Source: Hofstenia miamia
Taxonomy: Eukaryota; Xenacoelomorpha; Acoela
Assembly: GCA_004352715.1 (NCBI GenBank)
Contig: SCFE01000115.1
Span: 1,232,025 to 1,296,024, forward strand
DNA length: 64,000 nucleotides
Reading direction: 5' to 3'
The notes under the pieces: model-generated
The model's database searches: none
What the model saw: only the letters and a program-made list of their open reading frames with translations
What the model was told of the DNA's origin: nothing
Made by a program: the position numbers and the translations under genes
In this document: positions 32,655 through 44,949 of the stretch, piece after piece
Numbering within the stretch: the first letter of the stretch is position 1
How the letters are laid out: every line of letters begins with the position of its first letter

Positions 32655-35055
32655 CATTTATGAAAAATTAATAAACACATTCAAATATGATGTGGAAGGA
32701 AAAAGGTTTACATAAAAAATAATAAGTACGAGTAAGTGACAGAGTCTCTATTTGATTATTCTAGGCCATGATAATCGCAATATGCACTAAAACTAAAACC
32801 TTTTTAGTAATTAAACTAGTGGTAAATGATTACTCTTCATTTGTTGATTAATATTTTTTACATGCATTCCTTCTAAGTAATTTGCTTAATTTGTCTAAAT
32901 GTTGGATTCGCTTTTAACTCTGGTGAAGGAATATTGATGACAATGATTTTATATTCTTAAGATATCGTAGAAATAGAAGGGTTTAGACGTTCAAGTCTTG
33001 TACACCGCTCTGTTGTGAAATTAATTGCTACTCCATGCCATCTAGCGTTCAGAACTACGCAGTTAAATACTAAATTTTTTTTATGACAAACGATGGCGTG
33101 ATTGAAAATTTTCCTTTAATTGCACATAATAAGGAAAAATACTGCTTTCAAAGTAATTGAAAAGAGCCCAATAAAAAATATTTAAGGTATTGATTAGTTG
33201 AGCAATATGTGAAAGGCATTCAGTAGACGTCTAACAACTCAAGGAAAGGAATTGACAAATAGAACAGCTTGGGCTCTTTGAAACTATCTTGTCATTGAAA
33301 TTTTCATATCCCACTGTAGATTTATGAATGCCAGATAAAAAGTATGATTAGCACTGATCTTCTTAATCAAGGCCAGAATCATTAAATAATTGTGGTAAAT
33401 CTTACAGCATGTCAGAAAAACCGAACACATTGCAAATATTGACGCAAATATAACTTTCAATTAACTTAGGACAATGTTTGCTGAAGACGTACTTGACTAA
33501 TTTTCAAGTCCAAATAATTCTTTGGTTGTATACAATTCATCATAATTCACATGCTTGAATAATAGGATCAAAGACAGACATGCCTTTCTATATTCATATT
33601 TTTGTCCAGCAATGTGTGACTTGGGGGTAAATTAGCATCCTAAATTTAAGCGCTTATCTGATTTTTTAGGATTGCATCAGTGCCTGACGATTCAGGATAC
33701 AACAGCAATAAATGACCAACAAAACATTTCATTTGATTTATTGAGTTGTGTGATTAAACACGGCAGTTAAGTTAGAAATTGCATTTTGCAATTAAAATAC
33801 TTCACTAAATGATAATAAAAAAATTATATTCAAATAAAATTGGATAAAATTTTTCATCTTGCAATATATTACGTTACCTAAATGTCCCATGAAAAAGCGT
33901 GCTATTTCCATGCAACATGATCCCCATCACAACTTCTGTCATCTGTATGACAGAGAGTGCTTAGAGGTGCACTTATATTGGATAGCTACCGCACTCCACT
34001 GCATTGCTCAGCACTACTACAGCAATATAAAAAATACTGTCAAATGCAGAGGCATACGTAGGATTTCCTATAAGTAGATGATATATAAGTTGTAATCAAC
34101 TTGTGTGCGAAGAATCGCAAAATTGTCAAAATATTGAAAAATGCATTTCACCGCTATAGTTTGTAATATTTTTTTAATTTTTTACAAAATTGTTTGATTA
34201 ATTCAATCGAATTCAAATTTGAAAACTGGAGAAGGACATTAAATCATGTTCTCTTTGCGTAAGCCACTTGTCAACGTCAAAGATTAAAACATGAAAGATT
34301 AATCAATATATTTTCTAAACAACTAGTTTACCAAGGAAAATTGAGCCAATTTCGATACAAATTCAAGAAACTTTATACGGAAAGTATTCATGCTGATATG
34401 CATCAAACGATAGCTATTGCACTACATCGCATCGCAACACAGGTAGTAAAATAACACTGCAAGTTCCGATATACCGTGGGGCACCTCGGTTCTTTGCGCC
34501 AATACCGCACTATAATATATAATAGGTATTGTAGATCAATTTTGTTGAAAAGAAATGCAATATAATTCAATGGGCCAAGATTTTTCAGTTCTTGAAAATC
34601 AATTACTGCATACATAGTTGGAGAATTTTGTGATTTTGTTCAACCACACGACAGATCTTAGCTCGGTTGTTTCCATACCACCCTAAGGAAGTACTCCATG
34701 TGGTTGTCATTAATAACCAAAATTTCAGTCCCATCGAAATCCCATTAAAATGAAAATCACATGCAAATCAGCCATAAATCGAAAAATCATAATTGAATAT
34801 AATAGGTTATTACTATCGATAAGGCCTGAAAACGAGTCAAACTTTTTGGAACCGGCTCAACCCAACCAAAACCATCTTCTTAAATTGGACCCGACTTTTT
34901 CCAATCCTTTCCCACGCTTGTTACCAATGCACTATTAATCCATTAATCGTTTGTTTAAATATTGAATAATCAACGAATTGTTGCTGCCAATTAATTGCTA
35001 CCACAATTTATAAAAAAAAGAGTTTAACTCAAATTAAGTATAAGCTATAGCAATT
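32655..35055. other. No gene seen
   Basis: AT-rich unique-looking sequence. Two stretches (33975-34025 and 34405-34450) share a weak GATAGCTA-x-GCACT pattern that I could not interpret. A diverged GAACCGGCTCAACCC / GGACCCGACTTT segment at 34845-34900 and CAGAGATGGACATAGGCC at 35069 resemble hAT subterminal sequences. Confidence 0.35.
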
Positions 35056-35179
35056 TTATAGTGTAAAGCAGAGATGGACATAGGCCGAAAATTTAGATCC
35101 AAACCGAGCCAATACTAGAAAACTTCAATCCAACTTAAAAATTATGGATTCTTAGAAAATATAAAACAATAATGAATAC

Positions 35180-35600
35180 TATGAAATCAGATTATATTAC
35201 AAACGATTGAGGAGCGCCCAAAGGCACAGTACTAGGGCCAATTTTATTTCAATATGTGTAAATGACATTATTAAACATGTAAATTATAGAAAAATGTGTT
35301 GATATTGAAAAAGATTTAAATTTCTCCTAAAAGTTACAAAAAATGGCTTCTGGCGTTAGATAATTAGACATTACCACCTGAGAAATTTGGGACCCGATTA
35401 TTACGTTCTACTATTGTATGCATTTTGTTTATCACAATAAATTATTGTTCATTTTAATTTATAGTTTGGAATACACAAAGTTGCTATTTATTATCAAAAA
35501 TTACAGTTTGCATGACCATGTTAGTGAATACAGGCGAAAGTATAATATATTGTCTCCTTATATCTAGTATAATTCCATGCACTTCAATTTTAATTAAGAA
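35180..35600 (+). pseudogene. Small LINE reverse transcriptase relic
   Basis: Frames contain APKGTVLGPILFQ, VNDIIKHVN and MASGVR, matching the GVPQG box and the region after YADD in LINE reverse transcriptases, but the YADD box itself is deleted. Heavily decayed. Confidence 0.6.
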
Positions 35601-35904
35601 AAAATATGGCCAAGAATCAATGTCTTTTCTTGATAATTACTAAAAGTGAATCCACGATCACATAATTATAATAATATTTAAAACAAGTTAAAGAATTAGA
35701 TTAGAGGATTAAAAAATTACAAAAAATTAAAAAGTGGACTTTTTCAGCAACAAAACACAATCAGAGTCATTGACACGCTAAACACATTTACCGACTTCTT
35801 ACACTGAGCTTACCATATACATAGACAAACATAAAGTTGTTATTACCATATATAATATTTGGTTTGCTGTTTAATTGTATCTTTTAATAAATATATTACT
35901 ACCT

Positions 35905-37350
35905 CACAGGTTCGCGACTATCAGCTCGGTAACTCACCAGTTCTCAGAGAGTCTGTGAGGTTTTCGCAGGACCTAGCTGTTCCTAACAGTGTTGCCTTCT
36001 GCACTACCGCCCTTCCCCACTTTGGTAATCCTAACTCATCCAATTATGTGCTCCAACTACTGCCGGGATAAGTTCGACCTTCTTTAACCACAGAATGTCT
36101 ATTTACTCTGCCAACTCCCTGTACTTGTCTATCTTATCTTTAGCTTTGCTTTCTACATTCCTGTACCTTTGTACTGCTATATCTGTCACTGTTGCTTTTC
36201 TTTGTTCTTTATCGACCCCTACTATGTCTGCACTCTGTACTTTGAAGTCCTAAAGTATCTTAACCTTCTCATTCTCGATTACTCCTTGTGGATCGTGTCT
36301 TTTCTACTGCTTCTAATCCATGCTACGTACTTAAACCCCAATGTAGCCTTCGTCCTACATTATCGTGCCAGAACTTATACTCATTCTGCTCTAAATTTTC
36401 ACATCCTGTAATCAGATGATCTATTATTTCCAAGTTTTTCTTTCGTAGCTTACAATTATCATATACCTAAACTTTTCTGTCTATGTGCTTCTCGTGCTTC
36501 AATTATCAGTGTTTCTGTCTTCCTCTTTAGTCCTAACTTCATTAATAACTTGTTGCTATCTTCTCTGTCGCAGTTTTCTGTATTCTCCATGCATTGCCTT
36601 CCGAATATACCTTGATTGTCTTTCTGCTTCTAACCTGCTCTGGCATGTCATTTTCCATCACACTCTGTTCTTATCTTCCTTACTTCTATACTGACCTCCA
36701 GAAGTACACCTTGGGTTGCTCTTCCATGCATTCTTTTGTCCTAATGTTTCTACAGCTTCCTTCACACTTAGCCCTCCATTTCCTCTTTTGTGCTTTGTGA
36801 TTAACAGTCAATTTAGACCTCCATTGAAGTTGAATACTCTTTCTGCTGTGAATAACTTCCATGTTTCCCTGTCTAGTTCACTTAGTTCATTCTTGTTTCA
36901 CCTAACTATTCCGGCAGATTATCTCAACACTGTTATTGTCCACGTAGTAATAGTCTTTATGCTTACTTTGATAGTACCTTCCTTACCCTTCTCTTGCATG
37001 TTTTCCTTCTCTACTTACTACTACCTTCTCTACTCTGCGCTTTACTTACCTTCTTCCATGTGTCCACTTCTTTATGCAACAACTTCCATGAACTTGCATA
37101 CATCTTCAGATCATCCATTTACAATAGGTTACTGTTATACCATTTTTCACCTGTGTGTATTCCATACCAGTCTCCTGTAGCATTTCTGTGATTGGAATTA
37201 AGCTATAAGCTTACAACAAACAGTATTGGTGCTAAGCATTTCCCCTTCTCTCTCTTAAGAAACTCAACCCATTTCCATGAAACTCCCTTGGCCTTCAGTC
37301 CCACACATGTGATATGTTCTCAAATACTTTCTTTTAGTCCATTCCTGCTT
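35905..37350 (-). pseudogene. Decayed second copy of the R2/R4-like element
   Basis: The 3' end (CAGCTCGG-AACTCAC-AGTTC...) and the reading LPKWGRAVV-KATLLGTAR repeat the tail of 26500-26660. Further on, CCTAACTATTCC-GC and CTGTCTA-TTC-CTTAG-TC repeat its NKNELRELDRET region, and 37050-37210 repeats the region just after the YMDD box. Many indels. Minus strand. Confidence 0.75.
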
Positions 37351-37358
37351 TTCCTATC

Positions 37359-37361
37359 ATA

Positions 37362-37421
<60 letters not shown>

Positions 37422-37422
37422 T
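37359..37422. repeat. (AAT)n microsatellite
   Basis: About 20 tandem AAT units between the R4-like relic and a LINE piece; simple repeats like this often mark LINE tails. Confidence 0.95.
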
Positions 37423-37424
37423 AT

Positions 37425-38000
37425 TAAAAACACAGTAAATAACTCTATCATATACCAGTATGCCGATGACACATGTTTAATGTCAACAGATGTATCTGTA
37501 AAAAATTGCATAAAAAAATTAGAAATTGATTCAAAATAGAATACAATATCATAATACAAAATCACATCATCAAGCTTACATCCAAAGATAAATATTTGGA
37601 AATAACAATTGATGAAAATCTAAATTTTGCTAATGAAATTTCCATCCGAGTGAATAAACTAGCGTCTGGTATAAAAAACTTTTCTCATATTAAAGATTCT
37701 ACAGATCATATTAGCATATTCAACGCTTTTATTGCAACACAACATACATACTAATGTTCCATTCTTCTTAGAATTAGCCAAACTAACTTAAACAGAATTA
37801 CGCTTATGTTCAATTGGGCCTTAAAAACATTATTTTCAATTAAAAGGCATGAAAGTGTAAATCATATCAAAAATAATCTGAAAACATTATCGCCATGATT
37901 CATGAATCAACACCTTTCGTTAATACAGCTTTTTGAAATAAAACGGGTAATATATCATAAAACGACTATATTAAATACAACAATCGTAATCACATCTTCA
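37425..38000 (+). pseudogene. LINE reverse transcriptase relic (3' half)
   Basis: It starts within the active-site region: NSIIYQYADDTCLMSTD, then KYLEITIDENLNFANE and NKLASGI, the same order as LINE copies A and B (YQYADDICLISTD, YLGVEMDNDLNFEQ). Stops and shifts follow. Related to the A/B family but clearly more diverged. Confidence 0.8.
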
Positions 38001-38074
38001 TAAATAAATAAATATTATTATTATTATTATTTTTATTATTGATATTTTCATAAAAATAAAGTTTTAAATTTCCA

Positions 38075-38558
38075 AAAATGCAACTGAAGTTCGCAATTAA
38101 GTGAAATTCAATTTACTTGTGAATATGAAAAAGAAGATTCAATACATTTTTTAGATGCAACATTGAAGAAAACATCAATGGGATTTGAAATATCTGTTTT
38201 TAGAAAACCTACTAACACCGGATTATATATACCATTTCAATCATACTGTGATAATAAATATAAACATTCAATTCCGAAAAACTTGTTTAGAAGAGCTGTT
38301 TTACTATCATCTAACTACAATGTACTTACAATGGCTTTTGATAAAATATTTTAAAAATCTAAGATCTAATGAGTATCCTGAAAAATTATTGCAAAAAACA
38401 TCAAAAGAAACTCTAACATCCTCTTCATTAAAATACAATTCGCAAGAACACAAAGATAAAATATTTTGGAAACTACCTTTTATTAAACCTCACGAATTAC
38501 GTCTTATGAAATCTATATATAATTTAAATAGAAAACTAAGGAAATCAAGAATTATACC
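38075..38558 (+). pseudogene. Penelope-like element piece 1 (reverse transcriptase C-terminal region)
   Basis: A plus-strand frame reads FTCEYEKEDSIHFLDATL and FRKPTNTGLYIPF, the conserved FLD and YRKPT-xTG blocks of Penelope-like reverse transcriptases. A shift then leads to SNEYPEKLL and the connector (LPFIKPHELRLMKSIYNLN). It runs into the 1000-base gap at 38559, so the GIY-YIG end is missing. 38370-38556 matches piece 2 at 43850-44040 in reverse. Confidence 0.85.
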
Positions 38559-39558
38559 NNNNNNNNNNNNNNNNNNNNNNNNNNNNNNNNNNNNNNNNNN
38601 NNNNNNNNNNNNNNNNNNNNNNNNNNNNNNNNNNNNNNNNNNNNNNNNNNNNNNNNNNNNNNNNNNNNNNNNNNNNNNNNNNNNNNNNNNNNNNNNNNNN
38701 NNNNNNNNNNNNNNNNNNNNNNNNNNNNNNNNNNNNNNNNNNNNNNNNNNNNNNNNNNNNNNNNNNNNNNNNNNNNNNNNNNNNNNNNNNNNNNNNNNNN
38801 NNNNNNNNNNNNNNNNNNNNNNNNNNNNNNNNNNNNNNNNNNNNNNNNNNNNNNNNNNNNNNNNNNNNNNNNNNNNNNNNNNNNNNNNNNNNNNNNNNNN
38901 NNNNNNNNNNNNNNNNNNNNNNNNNNNNNNNNNNNNNNNNNNNNNNNNNNNNNNNNNNNNNNNNNNNNNNNNNNNNNNNNNNNNNNNNNNNNNNNNNNNN
39001 NNNNNNNNNNNNNNNNNNNNNNNNNNNNNNNNNNNNNNNNNNNNNNNNNNNNNNNNNNNNNNNNNNNNNNNNNNNNNNNNNNNNNNNNNNNNNNNNNNNN
39101 NNNNNNNNNNNNNNNNNNNNNNNNNNNNNNNNNNNNNNNNNNNNNNNNNNNNNNNNNNNNNNNNNNNNNNNNNNNNNNNNNNNNNNNNNNNNNNNNNNNN
39201 NNNNNNNNNNNNNNNNNNNNNNNNNNNNNNNNNNNNNNNNNNNNNNNNNNNNNNNNNNNNNNNNNNNNNNNNNNNNNNNNNNNNNNNNNNNNNNNNNNNN
39301 NNNNNNNNNNNNNNNNNNNNNNNNNNNNNNNNNNNNNNNNNNNNNNNNNNNNNNNNNNNNNNNNNNNNNNNNNNNNNNNNNNNNNNNNNNNNNNNNNNNN
39401 NNNNNNNNNNNNNNNNNNNNNNNNNNNNNNNNNNNNNNNNNNNNNNNNNNNNNNNNNNNNNNNNNNNNNNNNNNNNNNNNNNNNNNNNNNNNNNNNNNNN
39501 NNNNNNNNNNNNNNNNNNNNNNNNNNNNNNNNNNNNNNNNNNNNNNNNNNNNNNNNNN
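38559..39558. other. Assembly gap (1000 Ns)
   Basis: Exactly 1000 undetermined bases, probably a nominal gap size. Long ORFs drawn across it are not real. Confidence 0.99.
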
Positions 39559-40585
39559 TGCTGCTTCATCTCAGTTCACAGTGAGTCAAGACATTCTTCA
39601 CAAATGAGACATTGATTGGTTTGCTTGGCAAGAGCTGCTCAGAGTTGTTCAACCTCAGAGGGTTGAGGCCCTGGAGAAGGTGGTGACTGGGGCAACTTTG
39701 AAAGGGATCCAAAAGCAAGGGATGAAAAGTTGCAGATGGTGACTGGTAAACATGAGTAGGAGAAGAAAAATCAAGTAATGAATTAAATACAATGGTGTGA
39801 GGGGCAGCTTTCACACTGGGGAGAACCTGAGTGGGAGTACCATTCCAAGAAAAACTATTGAAATCTATCAAGGAGAAAATGTAAGAAAATTACAGAAAAG
39901 CAATTCCAACAACTTGAGAGTGAAACTCCAACTGGGTTCAGAGGAACAAAAACTAGTAACAGTAAACAGCACAGTGTAGGGTATGGTAATAGATCCAAAT
40001 TCTAGAAGAACAAGACAACAACAAAGTAACAACCAAAACAAGTAAAAATAATGTCAATGATTGGTGACTGCTTCAGAGTACAGAATTGCAGTGTAAAAAT
40101 AACATAAAAGGTAAAGTTATGCATTGATTGGTAGTAAAGTTGATTCACAGCCAGGGGAAACAACTATCCCAGCTGGTTCACACCAAAGAGAAAGAACAAA
40201 ACCAAGTACACTATAGAAACTGTAACAGCTCAGCACTATGTTACAATCACCAGGCAGAATCAGGTGGCCACATCAGTAACTTTCAACAGAATAGAGTAGA
40301 GAGTTCAATGGACACCCTAATTTTTCCAGCATCACATCAGGGTCACCATGTAAAATGGTGGGGAGCTCTGGCTACTATAGAGGTACTGGGAAAATCAAGA
40401 GTTAAGATCAAAGGTTGCAAAGTTTACCATTGTAGAGAGTGACTCTCATTCCAACAAAAGAACAAAGCATTGGTGGTTCACTGATTCACTTAAGAAAAAC
40501 AGAAATTCCATAGAGAACAGACTTCCAGCAGTCACCAATTCACATGGCATCATGCCAAAGCCATATCCATGAAGCCATCCTTTCT
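39559..40585. repeat. CpG-free, less AT-rich kilobase of unknown origin
   Basis: No CG dinucleotide occurs in 1027 bases, although C and G are both common here and CG is present in neighbouring sequence; TG and CA are frequent. This suggests a long-methylated, decayed sequence, perhaps an old repeat. ORFs 39566-39871 (minus) and 40128-40442 (plus) have no recognisable domain. Confidence 0.6.
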
Positions 40586-40799
40586 CGCCAAGGTGCTAAT
40601 TGTGTGTCTCAAGTATTAATTTCTAGCTCAATAAACAATTTATCTCAGAGTTCTATTGTCTCAGCTCATGTAAATAAATAATAAACAAAAGGCACATAAT
40701 TACTGTGCATTGACGTTCACCAACAGCATAGTATATTTGCAGTGTGTTAATATTATGTGCATGTACAAAGTAAAATGATCAAATAAAAAGTTCTTATTC

Positions 40800-42180
40800 C
40801 CTACACTTACACATAGCTGTAACCTAAAGTGACCATGATTTGGGCTTTCACTGTTAAGGAGCTATTTGTTACCCCAGACCCAGTGCAGTTTCCTTCCAAA
40901 TTGTCACTGGATCTTAAGTAGAAATTATCAAATTAAAATCCATGACGAAATCTAAAAAGGGTTAGAATATAAATAAATCAAAAAAGACCAAACATGATTG
41001 GAGTAAGACTAATTATATTCTGCTTTTACTACAAGTTGCTCAGGTATTTATTACAAATGTCATAAATTATTACCAGCTTAATGTTTACAACTTGTATAGG
41101 AGTTCCCTCACAAAATTTAAATGAGCAATCACATTTTGGTTTAGATTGAGAGGACAAATAATAATTTGATCGAATAACTGCACTAAAAAAATAGACAAAT
41201 TGATTTAAAAGAAATTGATACAAATTGATAGCAACAAATAACAAAATCATGATGTTACAGTGATGTGACTCTAATTTCTGAGTGCCTGAATAACTAGAAG
41301 AATAAAATCAAAAAGGGGACCCAAGTGACTCTGCATTAATGTAGTGGCATATCATATCTGACATTGTAGGAAAACAGCCATTGGAAATAATGGAATTCCA
41401 TATTGGATATATATAAATTGTTGGGATTTGATATCACCAATTTATCATATACTGTGGAGTAATTCTACAAGTGATGGCATATTTCTTTCATGTTATAAGT
41501 TGGCAAACATATGTTCTTTACTTAAAGTAAAAATAGCAAGACTTTCAAATGAAATTTTTGGAATTAGTATTACTTCACTGTCCAATTCCACAGCATCACA
41601 CTGAAACTATGTCCATAGCTAAAGGTTTAGAAACTTGATTGTGCAGTGCTTCCATACATGTCTCACAATTTATTATCTAGCCAAATAGAAGGTCTCAGTA
41701 GTTGTTTTAGATCTAAGGCAATATATAAATAGCATTTAGTTGCCATGCATTTGTGCTAGCCAACAGGCATGATTTCACCACAGTGTATTTTATTATTGAG
41801 TGCATGTACATGTTAAATTGGAAAGCCAAAGTTTTAAAGCCTATGCATAAACATATATGTGACCTAAATCAGTCCATGATTTGGCACTGCTAGAAATTCA
41901 GAAGAAGAGATTCCCAAACTTTTGCAGATGACCTATTGCATTATCAAATCAAAATTACTTATGAAATAATGATCAGAGATATGAAATAATGATCAGAGAA
42001 AATAACATGTTTTGAGTGAAACAACATCTATTAGCTTAATGTACAGGTATTTATACAATTGAGCAATAATTACCTGCACTTTGCTTATATTTCTAGAAAG
42101 CAAATTCCCTCACAAATTATTTGAGTAATAATAACACCTGCATCTAATTGAGGGGACAACACTATTAGCAAAAATTGAAC
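40800..42180. repeat. Dispersed non-coding repeat, copies 2 and 3
   Basis: Two tandem diverged units, 40800-41170 and about 41800-42180, share CTGTAACCTAAAGTGACCATGATTTGG-like and TTCCCTCACAAA...TGAG-GGACAA blocks with each other, and the second with 19254-19700. No coding potential. The class is unknown. Confidence 0.5.
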
Positions 42181-42386
42181 ATCATCTATAAAATTCATCA
42201 TTGATAATAAGATAGTAAAAATTAACGTAGAAATAGAATGAAATTAACAAATAAAAATAATTTTAGCATTGGGTTGTAACTGAATGACTCTACACAATTT
42301 TTGAAAATTACCATATACATGTGATTCCCATGTTTAGGAAGGTAAATAGAGGCTTGCATTATTAAAAAGTATTCAAATTTTGCTAC

Positions 42387-42784
42387 TACTGTATTTTACG
42401 GCATATAAGACCATACATCATATAAGACCACCCCCATACTTTGGAACAAAAAAAGATGGAATTTTCTATGCACGCCGATTCGTGGTTCAGAATAAAATTG
42501 GCAACAGATTCTCTCAATGTAATATCAACAAATTCCCTTCAAGTGACTATTAATTGAGAACAATTTAATCATACATGACTACATTTTGTAGTACGTTTAT
42601 CCAATAAGGGTTAAATTAAATTTATTCAGCCAATGAAAATCGACTTTAAATAAATTCATTGCCGCATGAAAAATAATAATTTAGTCTTCGATTATTTTAA
42701 TGTACATCGTATAAGACCACCCCCTGACTTTGACTGTAAAAATTTTGCAAAAAAATGGGGTCTTATATGCCGTAAAATACGGTA
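42387..42784. mobile_element. MITE with 22-bp terminal inverted repeats
   Basis: GTATTTTACGGCATATAAGA(CC) at 42391-42412 is exactly inverted at 42759-42780, and similarity extends outward four more bases with one mismatch (TAC-T/C). A second inner motif, TATAAGACCACCCCC, is present near both ends. The 398-base body has no ORF. TA at both outer edges may be the target duplication. Confidence 0.88.
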
Positions 42785-42789
42785 TACTG

Positions 42790-43505
42790 TCAGAGATAAA
42801 ATTATATTTAAAGGAATAACAAGCAGTTAAATAGTAACTTAGTTTTGTATTAAAGTGTTTAGACCCTTAAGGAGAAATTGCCAATATGGCTTCTACACAA
42901 TTATTTACATGATGACTTTCTCAATAATATTAGTTGTTATTTCAATTCTTTGACCATAACAGCACAACACTATGCCGAATACAGTATACTTGATACAGGG
43001 TACCATCGCTCAAAAAAGAGTTAAACTGATAGTTCTCTGTGGCTATGAAGGATGTTCACATCGGATCAGAGCAGATGAATCTTTAAAAATTTAATGTACT
43101 TCATCCGGGAAGAAGTTCTTTTATTTAGACAGTGGAGAAATTGATTAAGATATTTAATTGTGTCGAGAATTTATGGACACTCTGTATTGAAAATGGTCGC
43201 GCACATGTTCAGATAATTTGTTACTCTTACTTCCGAATTTTCCTATTGATATTTATGCTCATTTGCACCAGAAGAAATCAAGGACATTGAAATTTGGACA
43301 GTATTATTAAAAAAATTGGCGAAATCTAAACATTTAAAGTTTTGCTACCTTGAGTTTATTATCTTATCATGGGGTATTTATTGAACCCGGTGATATGTAA
43401 ATTAAAACTTTTAATAGAGAATGTCCAATTTTTAATTTCTTTGTGGCCAAAAACAAAAATTATTTGGTAGTAAAAATATAAATTTACAAATCATTAATTA
43501 AATTA
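42790..43505. other. No gene seen
   Basis: AT-rich sequence with no repeat or coding signal that I can support. Confidence 0.4.
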
Positions 43506-43512
43506 AATTAAT

Positions 43513-44042
43513 CTAAAATATGTGAAGAGTTTGATGACATTTGGTATTTAAATTAGTTTTCTCTTCCTTAATATAAATTGATTCTGCGATCTTGGTGGAT
43601 ATGTGTTCCATTAAAATATTAAAGTCAGATATTGATGCTTTATGTATTTTTGAGTGCATATAAATTTCGCATTGTAAGTGTCCATAGAGATGTTCTTGAA
43701 TTCGTGTCTTCAAATGCCTTTTTGTTTCACCAATGTAGAAGCTGCGCACTTCTGACAATTATATTTATAAACAATTGCTGAAACCAAAAGTTTTTGAATT
43801 GGATCTTGTAACGAATTAAATTTGATGTTTTTTCCGAATTTAAAATTGGTAAAATTCTTTATTTCCTCAGTTTTCTATTTAAGTTATATATAGATTTCTT
43901 AAGACGTGATTCGTGCGTTTTAACAAAAGGTAGTCTCCAGAATATGTTATCTTTGTGTTCTTGTGAACTGTATTTTAAAGAAGAGGATATTAGAGCTTCT
44001 TTTGATATTTTTGCAATAATTTTTCAGGATTCACATATATAT
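43513..44042 (-). pseudogene. Penelope-like element piece 2 (RT connector and GIY-YIG endonuclease)
   Basis: The minus strand starts beside the gap at 44051 with PEKLLQKYQK, passes the connector that matches piece 1, then reads VYKYNCQKC and, after a one-base frameshift, FYIGETKRHLKTRIQEH, the GIY-YIG endonuclease that ends most Penelope-like elements, with IAESIYIKEE (catalytic-type Glu region) before the stop at 43513. It faces piece 1 (38075-38558) in the opposite orientation. Confidence 0.87.
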
Positions 44043-44050
44043 GTATATAT

Positions 44051-44295
44051 NNNNNNNNNNNNNNNNNNNNNNNNNNNNNNNNNNNNNNNNNNNNNNNNNN
44101 NNNNNNNNNNNNNNNNNNNNNNNNNNNNNNNNNNNNNNNNNNNNNNNNNNNNNNNNNNNNNNNNNNNNNNNNNNNNNNNNNNNNNNNNNNNNNNNNNNNN
44201 NNNNNNNNNNNNNNNNNNNNNNNNNNNNNNNNNNNNNNNNNNNNNNNNNNNNNNNNNNNNNNNNNNNNNNNNNNNNNNNNNNNNNNNNNNNNNNN
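44051..44295. other. Assembly gap (245 Ns) in a TA microsatellite
   Basis: The gap is flanked on both sides by TATATA runs, so an unresolved (TA)n repeat is the likely cause. Confidence 0.95.
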
Positions 44296-44949
44296 TATAT
44301 ATACAGTATATATATATATTTGCTTCATAACGCCGACTTTCCGAGAGCTATTTTCTCATTGAGAAGGTGTAAGGTCTGTACGACTTTCATACGCCTACAT
44401 AAAATTTATTACTGGGCAGATTTTTAATTAGACACTTTTATGAATTCATTATTTTGATTATGAATTTAAAATGGCAAAATTTTGCATTTATTATAATATA
44501 TTTGTGACAGTAATTACCAATGTGAATAAATTTGGAAACTTTGGATACATCTCAAAACTTTGCTATTTCTATCAATAGTTCTTTATTCATTTAATAACTT
44601 CTCAGTATGTCAAAATGTATCAATAATTTTTGGTAAGGAATGCCCTCTTAAGGAATTAATCTAGGCAAATTCAGATTATTGCAAAATTTCTATTTGAAAG
44701 TCGACAAGGTAACATGTGGTGATCATCTAAACTAATACTGTGTATATTTTTATAAACTAAATTTTTGTTTTGGGAAAATCTATACTTAGTATTTTGTTCA
44801 CGTCACATTTGATGAATTTTTTAAGCAAACCCATGTATAAAATACATAATATGTATTTAATAAGAAAACAGTACATCTGATAAGCGTAATAAACATAACA
44901 AAAGAAAAATGTTCAATAGTGTTTCAGAAATCTATTCGGGAAAGAAGAT

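Noticed and set aside
33975-34450. Two similar GATAGCTA...GCACT stretches
   Set aside because: Similarity is weak and short, with no structure or boundaries.
38185-39615. 476-codon ORF on the plus strand and its minus-strand counterpart
   Set aside because: It consists mostly of Ns from the 1000-base gap; only the Penelope-like part before 38559 has meaning.
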